Assembly (NCBI GenBank): GCA_018343915.1
Contig: JABRWF010000007.1
Span: 1,054,001-1,118,000 of the forward strand
DNA from: Agroathelia rolfsii
Taxonomy: Eukaryota; Basidiomycota; Agaricomycetes; Amylocorticiales; Amylocorticiaceae
DNA: 64,000 bases
Direction: 5' to 3'
The notes below the pieces were generated by a model, which did no database searches, was not told the DNA's origin, and saw only the letters and a list, made by a program, of their open reading frames with translations. Shown here piece after piece: positions 35,501-46,132 of this stretch. The translations under genes and the position numbers were made by a program. Position 1 is the first letter of the stretch. Every line of letters begins with the position of its first letter.

Positions 35501-37374
35501 GGCCTTGGCCTCCGTTCTTCCAGAGGCGCTCCTGTTTGAATCCCAGTTTACATACTACCTGCATGCTGCTCAATTATTTAAGAATGCATCTCATGCGCAA
35601 TATGAGATTGCGTTTACACAGCTGGCTCTTTCCATGACGCCCAGTGGAATCAATACTTCTCTGCTGTGGGCGAACATCGTTAACGGCTACATCAGCCTGA
35701 GCGCTTTCGATGAAGCATATGCTTATCTTATTTCCATGCCATACGAGAAAATGTGAGTTGGATAATCTGCTTTGATTTTGCGGTTTCACTCATTTTATTT
35801 CTTATTTATTTACAGCCGACAAGATCTGGTTGGCGTTTTGGTAACTCGTATATGTGATGAGGGAGCAGTTGATCGACTCATGTCATTTAACTTTGCTGGC
35901 CTCGCTGACGAGGCGGAGGAAGCACTGGCATTCAAGGCGCGTAATGCCAACCCCCGCGAACAGCCACAATACTCTCGCATGCTCTATACATGGTATACAT
36001 CTCGTGGGGACTATCGAAATGGTATGCTTTGATTACAGCCATGCTTATGCCCTGAAATCTCATTCCTTCCCAAGCTGCTTTGGTGATGTACCAACGAGCG
36101 CAAAAAATACATCAACTCATCACAAATGCCGCACTTTTCGCAGAGCTCGCGGAAGATGAGCTTGAGGCGTATCTGATTGCCATTAATGCTTTGTCCTTGT
36201 TGGACGTCAAGGATGCTTGGATTGTTCTTCCCGTGATTCCCGGCAACTACCATGAGGTCCGTTCCAGTATTACCGCATTCTCTAATAATACTTACCTTTG
36301 CATAGCGTCCACAAAAACGCCGGAAGTTGTCAAGATATATCCCAGACGATAAATATGCATTGGGCACTCACGATTCGCAGGTCGTTGAGCTAAAAGACAT
36401 GCAGTATGAGTACGCTATTCTTTCTGCAAGGATAGATCTAGTACGTAGAGACACTGCGTTTTTGACATCAGGAGGTTTGTTATACGCTATGTCATATGCC
36501 AACTTAACTCATTTTCTCCTCTAGAATTCCTTTTCCCACCCGAAACCATCGTATTGCACCTAGCTCAAGCTAATCAGTTTACTAAAGCACTCTCGGTCGC
36601 GCACATTCTCAGCGTCGATAAATCCAGCATTTATTCGCACTTGGCCGCTCAGTGTGTGCGCCTGATGCGGAAACCTGATATTGTCCTGTACGTTGTGGTT
36701 GTGATGATTCGTGTTCTTACGTCTGACTAAACGTGTGTCCCTTGCAACATAGATCCCAAGATAACTCTGATTGGTTACTAACAGACAACGTGTCTTCATG
36801 GTCAGGGACACCGGCTGATAGGGGCTGGCGTTATCTCAAGCTCTCATTAGAGAGATACGATTCGCCAGAAACAGAATTCCAGTATTCAAAAGTCGTGTTG
36901 GAGACAATACTCGGAATCGATCGATTAAGCACCCTTCCCTTGTGGTTGATACAATCTCTTGAGGTCAGTCTAACGTTTTTCATGCCATCATAAAATTTGT
37001 GTTTTATTTCCTGATCCATCACATACAGAAACACCATCCAGAATACTTGATCAGAACAAGTTTGCAATATGGTCTGATTGAACATGCGCTACAACAGTCG
37101 CTCAAAATGCTTCGTGAGGCATGTGCATTTCATCAACCAATTTTTTTTTCCAACACTTGCTAATATTAGGCTGCAGGACGAGGCTCGTCTTGCCCGTGCC
37201 AACCCAAAACATGCCTCATCAACGTGGTTACCATACTCCCTGATTGATCAAGTACTGGCTGCTGCTGCTGAGACAACAAGCCTCCCAGCCGGCTGCGAAG
37301 CACTCGAAAAGAACTTGCGCGCTGAACTTTTGAATCGTGCAAAACGCATGCAAAAATTGAGCAATCTCCGATGA
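32594..37374 (+). CDS. NUP120: Nucleoporin Nup120/Nup160, scaffold of the Y complex
   Basis: Structural component of the outer-ring Y (Nup84/Nup107) complex, needed for pore assembly and mRNA export. Exons 32594-33269, 33339-35411, 35467-35752, 35816-36021, 36075-36256, 36306-36474, 36525-36687, 36753-36963, 37029-37118 and 37177-37374 give 1417 aa. The N-terminal half is a beta-propeller-like region (GPLLVRVIHGGLILEIVPLS; IWSLSRDRVLRLWAARGG resembles the conserved Nup160 repeat). The C-terminal half is alpha-helical solenoid. The first intron (33270-33338, 69 bp) is a multiple of three without a stop. The last intron looks like GC-AG (GAG|GCATGT...CTGCAG). An in-frame ATG at 32699 is an alternative start. 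Confidence 0.88.
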
Positions 37375-38071
37375 GCCATTTTGTTACAGTTTACATGTAG
37401 GATCCCATGATGTATTATTTACTCTTCATTTCGTGTTCTTTTTCTGACGATCTTCATGCTATCTTTGCTTTGCTTTTACTGAGAATAGGCATGTCTTTCA
37501 TTGTGACCGTTTTTGCTTTTAGGAGCGGCTGAAATGAATGAATGAAATGATCTAACTCGGATTCCCTAAGATCACAACTCAAGCTGAAGAGTCGGCTCCG
37601 TCTTACTAGCGCAGTTAAATGAGCGTAAATCATACTGTGTACACGCATCGAACAGCCTCGCTCCTATCTCTGAGGCCTCTTGCATACAAGAGAAAAGTGC
37701 CTTTTTTGACTTAGAGTTGCTTCATTTTCTGAGTTATGTATGCTATCAAAACCGGAGCAATCCCGTAATATACCATGCTATCGACATGTTGGGATGGAAT
37801 AAGATTATTATTTTAAATTCACAGTCGATCCAAGATAATTAATAAAACATGAAGGAAAAATGAGCATTACGTTGTCCATGTAAAAAGAAATCTACTAAAC
37901 GCCTTATGAAGAGATATTACAACTCGCGACTGGTTGTCGGAGTTTGGAGCTGACATGAAAAATACGATTTGTCAGCATTAACTTGCAAATTAAAGTTCAC
38001 ACGCCTGGGCGCCGTGTTTGTGCCGTACAGACCAACGCCGGCGACGAAACCGCCCCCTCCTCAAGATCTCT
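37375..38071. other. Intergenic
   Basis: About 700 bp of AT-rich sequence between NUP120 and RPL7 containing the RPL7 promoter. No other gene is seen. Confidence 0.5.
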
Positions 38072-39288
38072 ATGGCCCCCGCAACATCGTGCGTCTAATG
38101 AACCTATGCTCTGGGATGGCTGAACTGACATAAATCGCGCTCTTCTCAGTGTCCCGTCCGTCGCGGTACGAATTATGCGACCTAAAACTGTGGCTCTGAA
38201 CTGTATGAATTGATACTGGTATTGGTGTACTTTCTAGGACATTGAAGTCCCCGAGACGATCCTCAAGAAGCGTAAACAAAATGCCAAGGCCCATGAGGAG
38301 CGCCTTGCTGCTGCCACCGCTGCCCGCAAGGTGGGTGTTTGAAACAATCCTGCTTTTCGGCTTTTTCTTTTTCCTTTCTGGATGGAGAGAGGGGATTTAT
38401 GATGCATACGATTCATTCGAAGAACGGCTAGTTTGTGTACAAGCGATGCTGCCTTCACGTTAACCATCTTTCGGGACTGAAAATCCTTTTGATCTAATCC
38501 CCAAGTCAGATAAATACTTGACTCTGACGTCAATTTTTTTCAGGCAGCCAAGGCCAAGCGTAAGGTTATCTTCAAGCGCGCCGAATCGTATGTGAAGGAG
38601 TACGTCAACAAGGAGAAGGAGGAGATCCGTCTCAAGCGTGCTGCACGGGCTGCTGGTGACTTCTACGTTCCCTCTGAGCCCAAGGTCTACTTTGTTATCC
38701 GTATCCGTGGTATCAATGAGATCGCCCCCAAGCCCCGCAAGATCTTGCAACTGTTGCGCCTGTTGCAAATTAACAACGGCATCTTTGTCAAGGCCACCAA
38801 GGCCACTCTGCAGATGCTCCGTCTTGTTGAGCCCTACATTGCTTACGGGTAAGCGCGTTTTGGTAGCTCGGCTTGTAGCCTATTAAATTTCTGCTATGCA
38901 GCGAGCCTAACCTGAAGTCGATCCGTGAGCTTATCTACAAGCGTGGCTTCGGCAAGGTCCACAAGCAGCGCATTCCTCTGACCAATAACGCCATCATCGA
39001 GGAGTCACTGGGCAAGTACGACATCCTCTCGATCGAGGACCTCGTTCACGAAATTGCCACTGCTGGCCCTAACTTCAAGCAGGCATGTTTTTTTTATTCT
39101 ATTTTCGCTGTTGATTTTTTTTTGGTATTTACCCGGATTACTTGTAGGCCTCAAACTTCCTGTGGCCATTCAAGCTCTCGAACCCCACTGGCGGCTGGAG
39201 ACAGCGCAAGTTCAAGCACTACGTCCAAGGCGGTGACTTCGGTAACCGCGAGGGCAACATCAACAAGCTCATCAGACAAATGAATTAA
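38072..39288 (+). CDS. RPL7: 60S ribosomal protein uL30 (L7)
   Basis: Large-subunit ribosomal protein. Exons 38072-38088, 38150-38165, 38238-38330, 38544-38848, 38902-39082 and 39148-39288 give 250 aa. Family signatures include [60 protein letters not shown] and the C-terminus [19 protein letters not shown]. The two first exons are tiny (17 and 16 nt). The last intron (39083-39147) has a GC donor (CAG|GCATGT) required by the conserved [12 protein letters not shown] junction. The third intron, at 213 bp, is unusually long for this genome and carries a box C/D snoRNA. Confidence 0.97.
38393..38486 (+). ncRNA. Intronic box C/D snoRNA (snR39b-like rRNA methylation guide)
   Basis: Inside RPL7 intron 3 (38331-38543). 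A terminal stem GGATTT (38393-38398) pairs perfectly with AAATCC (38481-38486). Box C-like ATGATGC (38399-38405, one change from RTGATGA) follows the stem directly, and box D CTGA (38477-38480) precedes the second strand. Just upstream of box D is ACCATCTTTCGGG (38463-38475), complementary to the conserved 25S rRNA CCCGAAAGATGGT. The fifth base before box D faces the G of CCCGAAAG. From memory this is yeast 25S G805, the snR39b target, next to A807 guided by snR39/snR59, which yeast also keeps in RPL7 introns. The 94-nt length is typical. It should be released from the spliced intron and act in the nucleolus with fibrillarin. Confidence 0.85.
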
Positions 39289-39665
39289 CTTTGTTCCTGC
39301 TTTATCTGGATGAGAGTGTAGGGGGGTCGCGCCGTCGCACGCATTTCTTTCTTTGCGACATCACTCTGGGATATGCATGGCATGCATACAATATTTTTTT
39401 TCTTATATCCCTTGCATCCATTTGTTCATGCCTGTATGCCATATGAAAAATTATCTGCATGAAACGGAACGTGACATGTTGTATCATATATTTCCACGAA
39501 CTCCCAATATTCCAAGTTGCTGCTGTGAGTATGGACGAGATGGATTGGCAAAGTGATTATGTCATCATCCTGAGTCATCTCCCAATGCAATTGCCGTCAC
39601 ACTTGCTATCCATACTTGATCCTAGTCCATGACGCCGGTAGAGCTGCAACTATGCGCATCTTCCA
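39289..39665. other. Intergenic
   Basis: 377 bp holding the RPL7 3' UTR and the promoter of the next gene. Nothing else recognised. Confidence 0.5.
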
Positions 39666-41000
39666 ATGGAACAACACCAGTCGCGGCGTGTGAATGATAT
39701 ACTACGCAATCTGCGGTAAGGGCTCTTCCGTTGTATCATCGTATCCCATAATTTATTATCGGCGATAACCAGTGGGGAACACTTTCGACATCAACTCAAC
39801 GTAAATGGTCGAAGTGTAACGACTGCTTTGCCTCCAGTTGGACTAGGAAATTCCCAAGGTCCTACGCTTCCCATTCCTCTAATTTATGGACCTCACTCGG
39901 TCTCGTACTTTGTCAACGCGCCGTTCACAAATGCACAATCCCGTACTGGTCGACCAACGGCCGGTACAGCGACCCCCCAAAAAGATGGGAATGACGAACG
40001 GACTGGTCGGGCGTGGAGAATAAAAGCTCTTGCACTTATGCTGTCCAGGTTGCCATCTGGATATAATCCCATCACTCATCGTCTTGTTCGTGGTGATGAT
40101 TATAACCACAGAGATGGCAGCACTCACAGTCATGACATTTCATCAACAACGGCCGAAGCTGAAGTAGGAGTGGAACCACTTACGATTCTCTGCCTACACG
40201 CCCTCTTCCTCTCTCCCGACGTCGATGATTTCAACGATGCCGAGCTGGACGAGCTGGTGCTGCCTTACCTCCCCGCACATGTCCGGCGCGATCTAATGCG
40301 CCTCCGCGCTGTTGAGGCCCCACTGCCGAATACACGGCTCTCTGTGCTCTGTAACCAGCCTGAGGGACACATCGAGAGCGAGCTGATCGTCGTTGGACCT
40401 CAGGCGTCGTTGCATCGCGATTATTTCCGACGGCATAAACACGTCAATGGAAATGCTGGTAGTCGGCCTCTTCTGACGGACGCATCGGCAACGGCAGAGG
40501 CTGGAGCCGGAAGAGTGGATGTGGAAGACGAATGGGACACGGACTACGATGCCGATGGCGGCCTGGGTGGTGGTGGTGGCCAAACAAGAAAACACCTGGG
40601 AGATGACGACGAACCGATCCGGACGCTCATCCTCGTCTCGATCACGATCACGGTCCCAGCGCTGCTCTCATTGCCCCCTACCCTCACGCACCTCGCCTTG
40701 GTCGATCTGAAGCAGCAAGTGCCGCTCAATAGGTTGCCGAGTATCTGTCCACGGCTTGTTGTCCTTGATCTGTCGTTTAATCGGTGGCTTGCGCCCCCTA
40801 GCACCACTAGCAACGGTGATGGCGACGGCGTCAATTATGAGCCGCACCAAGCGCAGATGGGACGCGTGTTGTTAGGCGGCGTGCCCTGGTCGCGTTGGGC
40901 GGATTTACAGACGCTCGGGTTGGTCGAGTGCGATGTGACTCCGGAGGTGATGAAGACGGTCAACTGGGGGAGGTGGAACGATGTTGATATTATTCATTGA
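39666..41000 (+). CDS. LRR-like protein of unknown function
   Basis: A 50-nt first exon (39666-39715, MEQHQSRRVNDILRNL) and a second exon (39773-41000) join to 425 aa. The intron of 57 bp has a clear branch site (gataacc). The middle is acidic and Gly-rich. The C-terminal third has leucine-rich-repeat spacing (LPPTLTHLALVDLKQQ, LPSICPRLVVLDLSFNRWL, WADLQTLGLVECDVT). It resembles fungal hypothetical proteins with a degenerate LRR tail; no F-box or catalytic motif is visible. Function unknown. Confidence 0.7.
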
Positions 41001-41291
41001 GGTTCCTGAGATGCATAACTAGTGGTATAATAAATATGTAGTGTGTCTGGGTGTTAGTTATGCAGACGTGGATGGGTTTGTGGAGTATCGAGTATGTAGC
41101 TGAGTAGTAGTACGGTGTAATGACAAATGTGGGAGGGGGGAGGAGGAGGAGGAGTAAGCAAGGGTGGTTATATTATAATTACAGTCCAAGGAGAAAAGGA
41201 CAAGAATGAGAAAAAGAAAAAGGACAATTATATGCAACATGACGAATTTCAGCCTATGAGAACAATGCAAGGATAAGATAGAACCGGATCT

Positions 41292-43124
41292 TCAACTTTT
41301 CGCCTCCATAAATTGAGTGAAGTCAAACTCAGGAACAATCTGTTTTTGGCAAGGTTGAGAAAAAGATGCATCATGATGGGATTAGTGAGTGCCATTCACC
41401 ACTATAAGAACAAAAAATGAGAACTTGCCTCGATAGGTTTGGAGCCCTTCACAGGCACGACCTCTGATGGCTGTGTATTATTACCACCACTGTTGGCTGT
41501 CACAGCGAGGGGATGTAGTCCCCGAAGAGCCGTCGGCCTTTCCGTCTCGGGCGGCATTTGTACATCCTTTTCGTGCAACACATCAAACACCAGCGCGGTC
41601 TGCCGCACGCGCAACTCGAGGTGAGACGTTCCCGATCGTCCTGCGCGATCTGGCATATGCGCGGGATCAAAGCAATCCAATTAGTCTATGCTAATCCCAA
41701 TTGCAAAAAAAAAAAAAAAAAAAAAAAAAGATATAATTTGAATAAGAACACCATACTCACACAAAATCGCACTGTTGATCTGATTCGCTACTGCCTCACG
41801 GCGCTCCTGACTGAGATATCGCACGAGCGGGCTCCGTTCGGGGACTTTATATGCAAGCAGGCCGCCGACGTTTTTGAGTTCGTGCAGGTACCGCGCGCGC
41901 TCGTCGAGATTTTCAAGTGCGGCCGCGCCCGAGTAGAGTTTCTGGGCACGGTGGATGAGGTCGATTTGCTGTTCGTCTGTTAGTTCGCGGGGTGCGGTGG
42001 TAGTGGTGCTGGCCGTGTTGGTTTCAGAAGCGTCGGTGGGAGCGGTGGTCGTCATTGTGGTCAATGTGATAGTAGAAGCGCCATCGGCGTCCTTGGGTAC
42101 AGGCGCTGGCACCGGCAAGATCTCTGAAGAGGCTGTCGATGCCACATCTACATTGTCGTTGACATTACCAGCATCGCCGACGACAAGGACATCCGCGAAG
42201 ATGGCGCGTGGTGGTGGTGGTGGTGGTACTGCTGCTGCTGGGCCAGGGAGAGGCACGGTGCGAGAGGCCTCGATGAAGGCCTGGATACGCAGATTAAGGG
42301 AGAGGTGTACAGGCTGCACCGACGTCGGTGGGACGTACTCGACCACACCGGCGGGATTCGCATCCGAGTTTTTCTCCGGATTCGCATTGTTGCTTTCGGT
42401 GTCGGTGTCGGTGCTGTCCGTGTTTGTGTCCGAGGGTACAGACGATGTCCTCATGGTGCACGGCGGGGGGACCGAGTCAGAGAGGATGTACGGGAAGTGG
42501 GCGTTGAGCAGCTCTGTAGCCTTGTCTATGTCACCTGCGAGGAGATATTTTCGTATTTCTGCATTTGAGCGGGGGGAGGGATAGGAGGATGACGTATGCG
42601 GTATAAGTGCATGCTTTGCAGAAAATAAGTACAGCTTGAATATTTTTTTTACCTTTCCTATGAGATATAAACTCGATCTCGTCATCTGATAAACCCTTTT
42701 CATGCGATGAGGATGCACTCGGCTTTTTGCCATCGTCGGGCCCGTCAGCAGCATTAACACTAGCAGTACCGGGGCCGTCGCCATGGACGAGGCGTGCAAA
42801 CGCACGCGCAGTAGAGACGTAGCAATGATGGGACAAGTAGTCGAGAATCAAGGCGTGCTGTGATATGATAGGAATGGAAACCACAAGATCAATATAAGCG
42901 CACAAGGACTGCTCCCTTACGTAGAAGAGTCGGGACAAAGACGCATGATGGCGAACGCTTACCAGCTCGCGAGAAGGTGGCGGGGAAGCCTGGGCAACAT
43001 GGCCGCGATGTTGATGCTGGTGCTGGTGTTGCTGTGTGTTCTGTTGGGTTTTATGGGTATTATTATTATCAGTATGACCCGTGCGAGCTGCGCTGTGGTT
43101 GTTGTGGGTCGACGGAGTGCTCAT
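41292..43124 (-). CDS. LisH-CTLH-CRA protein, Gid8-like subunit of the CTLH/GID ubiquitin ligase
   Basis: Exons 42963-43124, 42653-42857, 41752-42558, 41429-41640 and 41292-41339 give 477 aa. A His/Gln-rich N-terminus leads into a LisH helix (HALILDYLSHHCYVSTARAF), then CTLH (EIRKYLLAGDIDKATELLNA), and CRA helices (LSLNLRIQAFIEASRT, YKVPERSPLVRYLSQERREA, SHLELRVRQTALVFDVLHEK). There is no SPRY domain, which fits Gid8/TWA1 rather than RanBPM/Gid1. About 160 residues of Ser/Thr/Pro-rich linker split the usually compact CRA, making it roughly twice the length of yeast Gid8. Gid8 scaffolds the E3 that degrades gluconeogenic enzymes in yeast. The last intron is GC-AG (GAG|GCAAGT). The intron at 41641-41751 contains a 28-nt homopolymer. 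Confidence 0.8.
41705..41729 (+). repeat. Poly-A (poly-T on the coding strand) tract in an intron
   Basis: About 25 uninterrupted A residues on the plus strand lie inside the intron 41641-41751 of the Gid8-like gene, so they form a long polypyrimidine run before the splice acceptor. Confidence 0.85.
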
Positions 43125-43751
43125 TGGAGTGGCCAGAGGGTAGTAAGCAAAAGATACAGAGACAGGCAGAAGATGAATCGACCAGATGGCAGTTACGGTG
43201 GATCAAGAGTACCTCGCTTATAAGATCACAAGGGTCAGAGGAGAAAATATAACGCAATAAAAGCGAGCGTATTTCCACTCTCGAGCTCGATGCGTTAGGT
43301 GTGTCTTCTGCTGCAACACGAGCCCAACACGACCTGCAGTGGCAGTTCTCGCTCAGTCCAGCAGCAATTACACACTTGGCAGTCCAGCAGCGTATTGGTC
43401 AGAGCGCACTATATCGTCGTTTGAGCGTCGATATCAACTCGCCAATGGGTTTAATTTAACATACAATGTACTCTTTAGCCAACCTCAGTCGTCGTTGTTA
43501 TGAGCGATATGTACCTCGTACGTCACCGAGTGCACTGGCGGAGGCAAAGCTCAAACAAATGATAAAACCAATAAATTATATAGTAAAACTAGACTAAGAG
43601 TAAGTAGTAGCATGTATCTACACCTTCTACACACACACGCACGTATCACACTTATCATACACAAGACCGAACCCCAAAACTCAAGGCCCCTAAGATCACC
43701 CCACAAGAAGTGAATAACCACTGGCTGATCATCGCCGCGTATCATCACGCA
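43125..43751. other. Intergenic
   Basis: About 630 bp between the Gid8-like start and the stop of the PQ-loop gene. No gene or RNA recognised. Confidence 0.5.
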
Positions 43752-45881
43752 TCATGTTCGTGATGCACTAGCAGCAGCAGCAGTCGACGCACGCATAGTG
43801 GACGTAGTAGACGGACTACGTACCATCGTGGATACACCGGCACCAACATGCTGCTCCGCCGCCGCCGTCTCACCAGCCTCGTCCTCCAGCAGCCCCGCGT
43901 GCTCTTCCACGTCGCCGGCGTCCCTCTCCCTTTCCAGATAAGATTTGCGGCGGGCAGAGGCAACGCTATGTGAGGATCGTCCGCGTCCTCGTCGTCCGTG
44001 CGCGGCACGCGTGTAGATGAAGGTCTGTATGACGATGGTGATGTCGAAGCAGAGCGTGCCACCACTGCCTAGCAGATATCTGTATAGAGAAAAGGCGTAA
44101 GCGGTGGCCACAATTATAAAAAATCGACATGGAAATCGTACGGTATGCTCTCTTGCAGGAACTTGGTCGACGCTGGCGCTGGCTGCTGCGCCTCGGCCGA
44201 GAGGAGAATGGACGCAACGTAGAAGACGTTGCCCAAAAAGGCAAAGATGAAGAGATACACCGAGAGTCCCTCCACGGATTTTCTGGTGTACTATACGTTT
44301 TTATTTATACATATCGTTCTGGGTTCTCAATACCAAGTATATGAAATGCACACAGACGAATCATATACGCACGTTTTTCCAGATCTGTGGGAGCCGGGAC
44401 GTTAAATAGAGGGTTGTGCATAACCAGGCGAACATCCTGCCTAGCACGCGCTCGGACGAGGCCCTGTCGTCATGCTTGTCATTTGCGGCGTTTGCAGAGG
44501 AGGGAGCATCTGCCGTGTTGATCATGACGAACGACGGGCCGTCGCTGTTATAGCCCGCGATTATGTCAGGTGTTGTGCTGTACGATACTTCATGTGCTAA
44601 AGGATACGACGTGTCCGGATTGGCGACTTGTCGATCAGATAGGTCGCGTGCGATACCAGTGATCGATAACGAGGATGCCCCTTTTCCAAAAGGGAGGTTT
44701 CCATTTAGAGACCCGACACCAAACAGCGCCCAGACGCTGAGAAAAACAAGCCCGGCACTGCGCTTGCTCGCCCTTGAGCTCGTCCGTCGCGGTGCAGGCT
44801 CCATCACTGACTCTTCCCCACCCTCGGGGCCGATCTCCTCGTGCTGTTCGGACAGTTCCCGCTGGAGCGACCGCCCCCTGGTCGTCCGCTCAGGCGATGT
44901 GATCTGCAGCGCCGTGGGCACAAACGACCTGCGTCCCAGCGTGGCGTGCTGCGACGGAGGCTGTTGTCGCTCCAGACTCCACGACACGCGATGTCTGCGC
45001 AGGCTGGGGGAGATCAGACCGCTTTCGGAGTGAATGCTATCCGTTAGCGCCAACAAGGCATCGTCGTCGATATCTTCTTCTGCCCTCTCCTTGGCTAAGA
45101 TTTGGCTTGAGGAGAGCGCGTCGACGGCCCGCCCTGCTCCTCCTATTGCTGCAGAGTGGCGAGCGGAGGACGAACCGTGGGTGTGTGGATCTTCCTGCTG
45201 GGCCGCAAGGGTGGCGGCGGCCGCTACGTTGGCCGCCACAGACGCGAGTGTGCGGTAGTGTGCACTGCGGTCATGTACGATCGATCCTGTGCGCGTGCGC
45301 ACATGGGAGGCGCGGCGTTGGCCGCCGAGCCCTTTCTGAGACTTTGCGCCATAGTAAAAGTACTGGGCGAGAAGGGAGAAGTCAACGAGGCAGAAATAGG
45401 TAGCTAGCCAGGTCTAGTAGAAGAGGTTTGAGGTTGAGAAATGAGATGCAAAGTATAAGAGGATAACGGACCTGGAATGGTAGCTGGTGTGTGAGGATAC
45501 AGCCTATGAGGTTGGACAAATCGCCTGTTGTAATATGTCGATGTAATGTAAGACGGTATATGAAGAAGAGAACATACCAAAGAGCCAGTTGGCGAGAAAA
45601 GGTAGCGCAAGGCCCTCACACGACTGGTTGCGGATGTTCTCCAGAACCTGGCTATAAGTTAATTGTTAATGGTAATCAGCGTCAGGGATTTGTTGTTCTT
45701 GGGGGGAAAAGGCCAACGATGACGCGAGAAGGCGACATGACCGGCGCCGCCCAGGGCACTGCCAGCCAAGGAGGGTGCCCAATAGCAATAATGTATCGGA
45801 TCGTTGTTGGACTTACGGAAACTGGGCACCGAGCCAGGAGGCTATAGAGAAATAACCCAGGACAGTAGCAATGTCTGGCAT
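43752..45881 (-). CDS. PQ-loop repeat transporter, vacuolar cationic amino-acid exporter-like (Ypq/PQLC2)
   Basis: Exons 45817-45881, 45578-45651, 45472-45524, 44373-45413, 44142-44290 and 43752-44079 give 569 aa. The first PQ-loop reads ASWLGAQFPQVLENI, and after two more helices (FLANWLFGDLSNLIGCIL; TYFCLVDFSLLAQYFYYG) comes a large disordered loop of about 270 residues. The second PQ-loop is TLYLTSRLPQIWKNYTRKSV, then VYLFIFAFLGNVFYVASIL and a last helix around LLGSGGTLCFDITIVIQTFI. The tail is acidic and Ala/Ser-rich. Family members export Lys/Arg/His from the vacuole or lysosome. The oversized loop between helices is unlike the compact human protein. The gene is divergent from LIN1, with about 250 bp between starts. 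Confidence 0.88.
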
Positions 45882-46023
45882 CGTCTCAGGCTATATCCCA
45901 ATCGTTGGTGGTGGTCGACGACAACAGCGGTGTGGGCAGCGGCACTTGGGCCCAGCACAGCGCCTTGGCTCTGCTCCGGCTTCATCGCCGTCATTCATTC
46001 GCTCCCGGTGTTCATACGTAGAG

Positions 46024-46052
46024 ATTATCTTATCTTATCTTATCTTATCTCT
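46024..46052 (+). repeat. TTATC pentanucleotide microsatellite
   Basis: Five tandem ttatc units sit in the divergent promoter between the PQ-loop gene and LIN1, at about 80-110 bp upstream of the LIN1 start. Confidence 0.8.
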
Positions 46053-46132
46053 CATAGTGGCGATGACACCGTAATCATTGTATCACCATCATCTCATCAT
46101 TACTTCACACTTTCACATCACTACAAAGTAAT

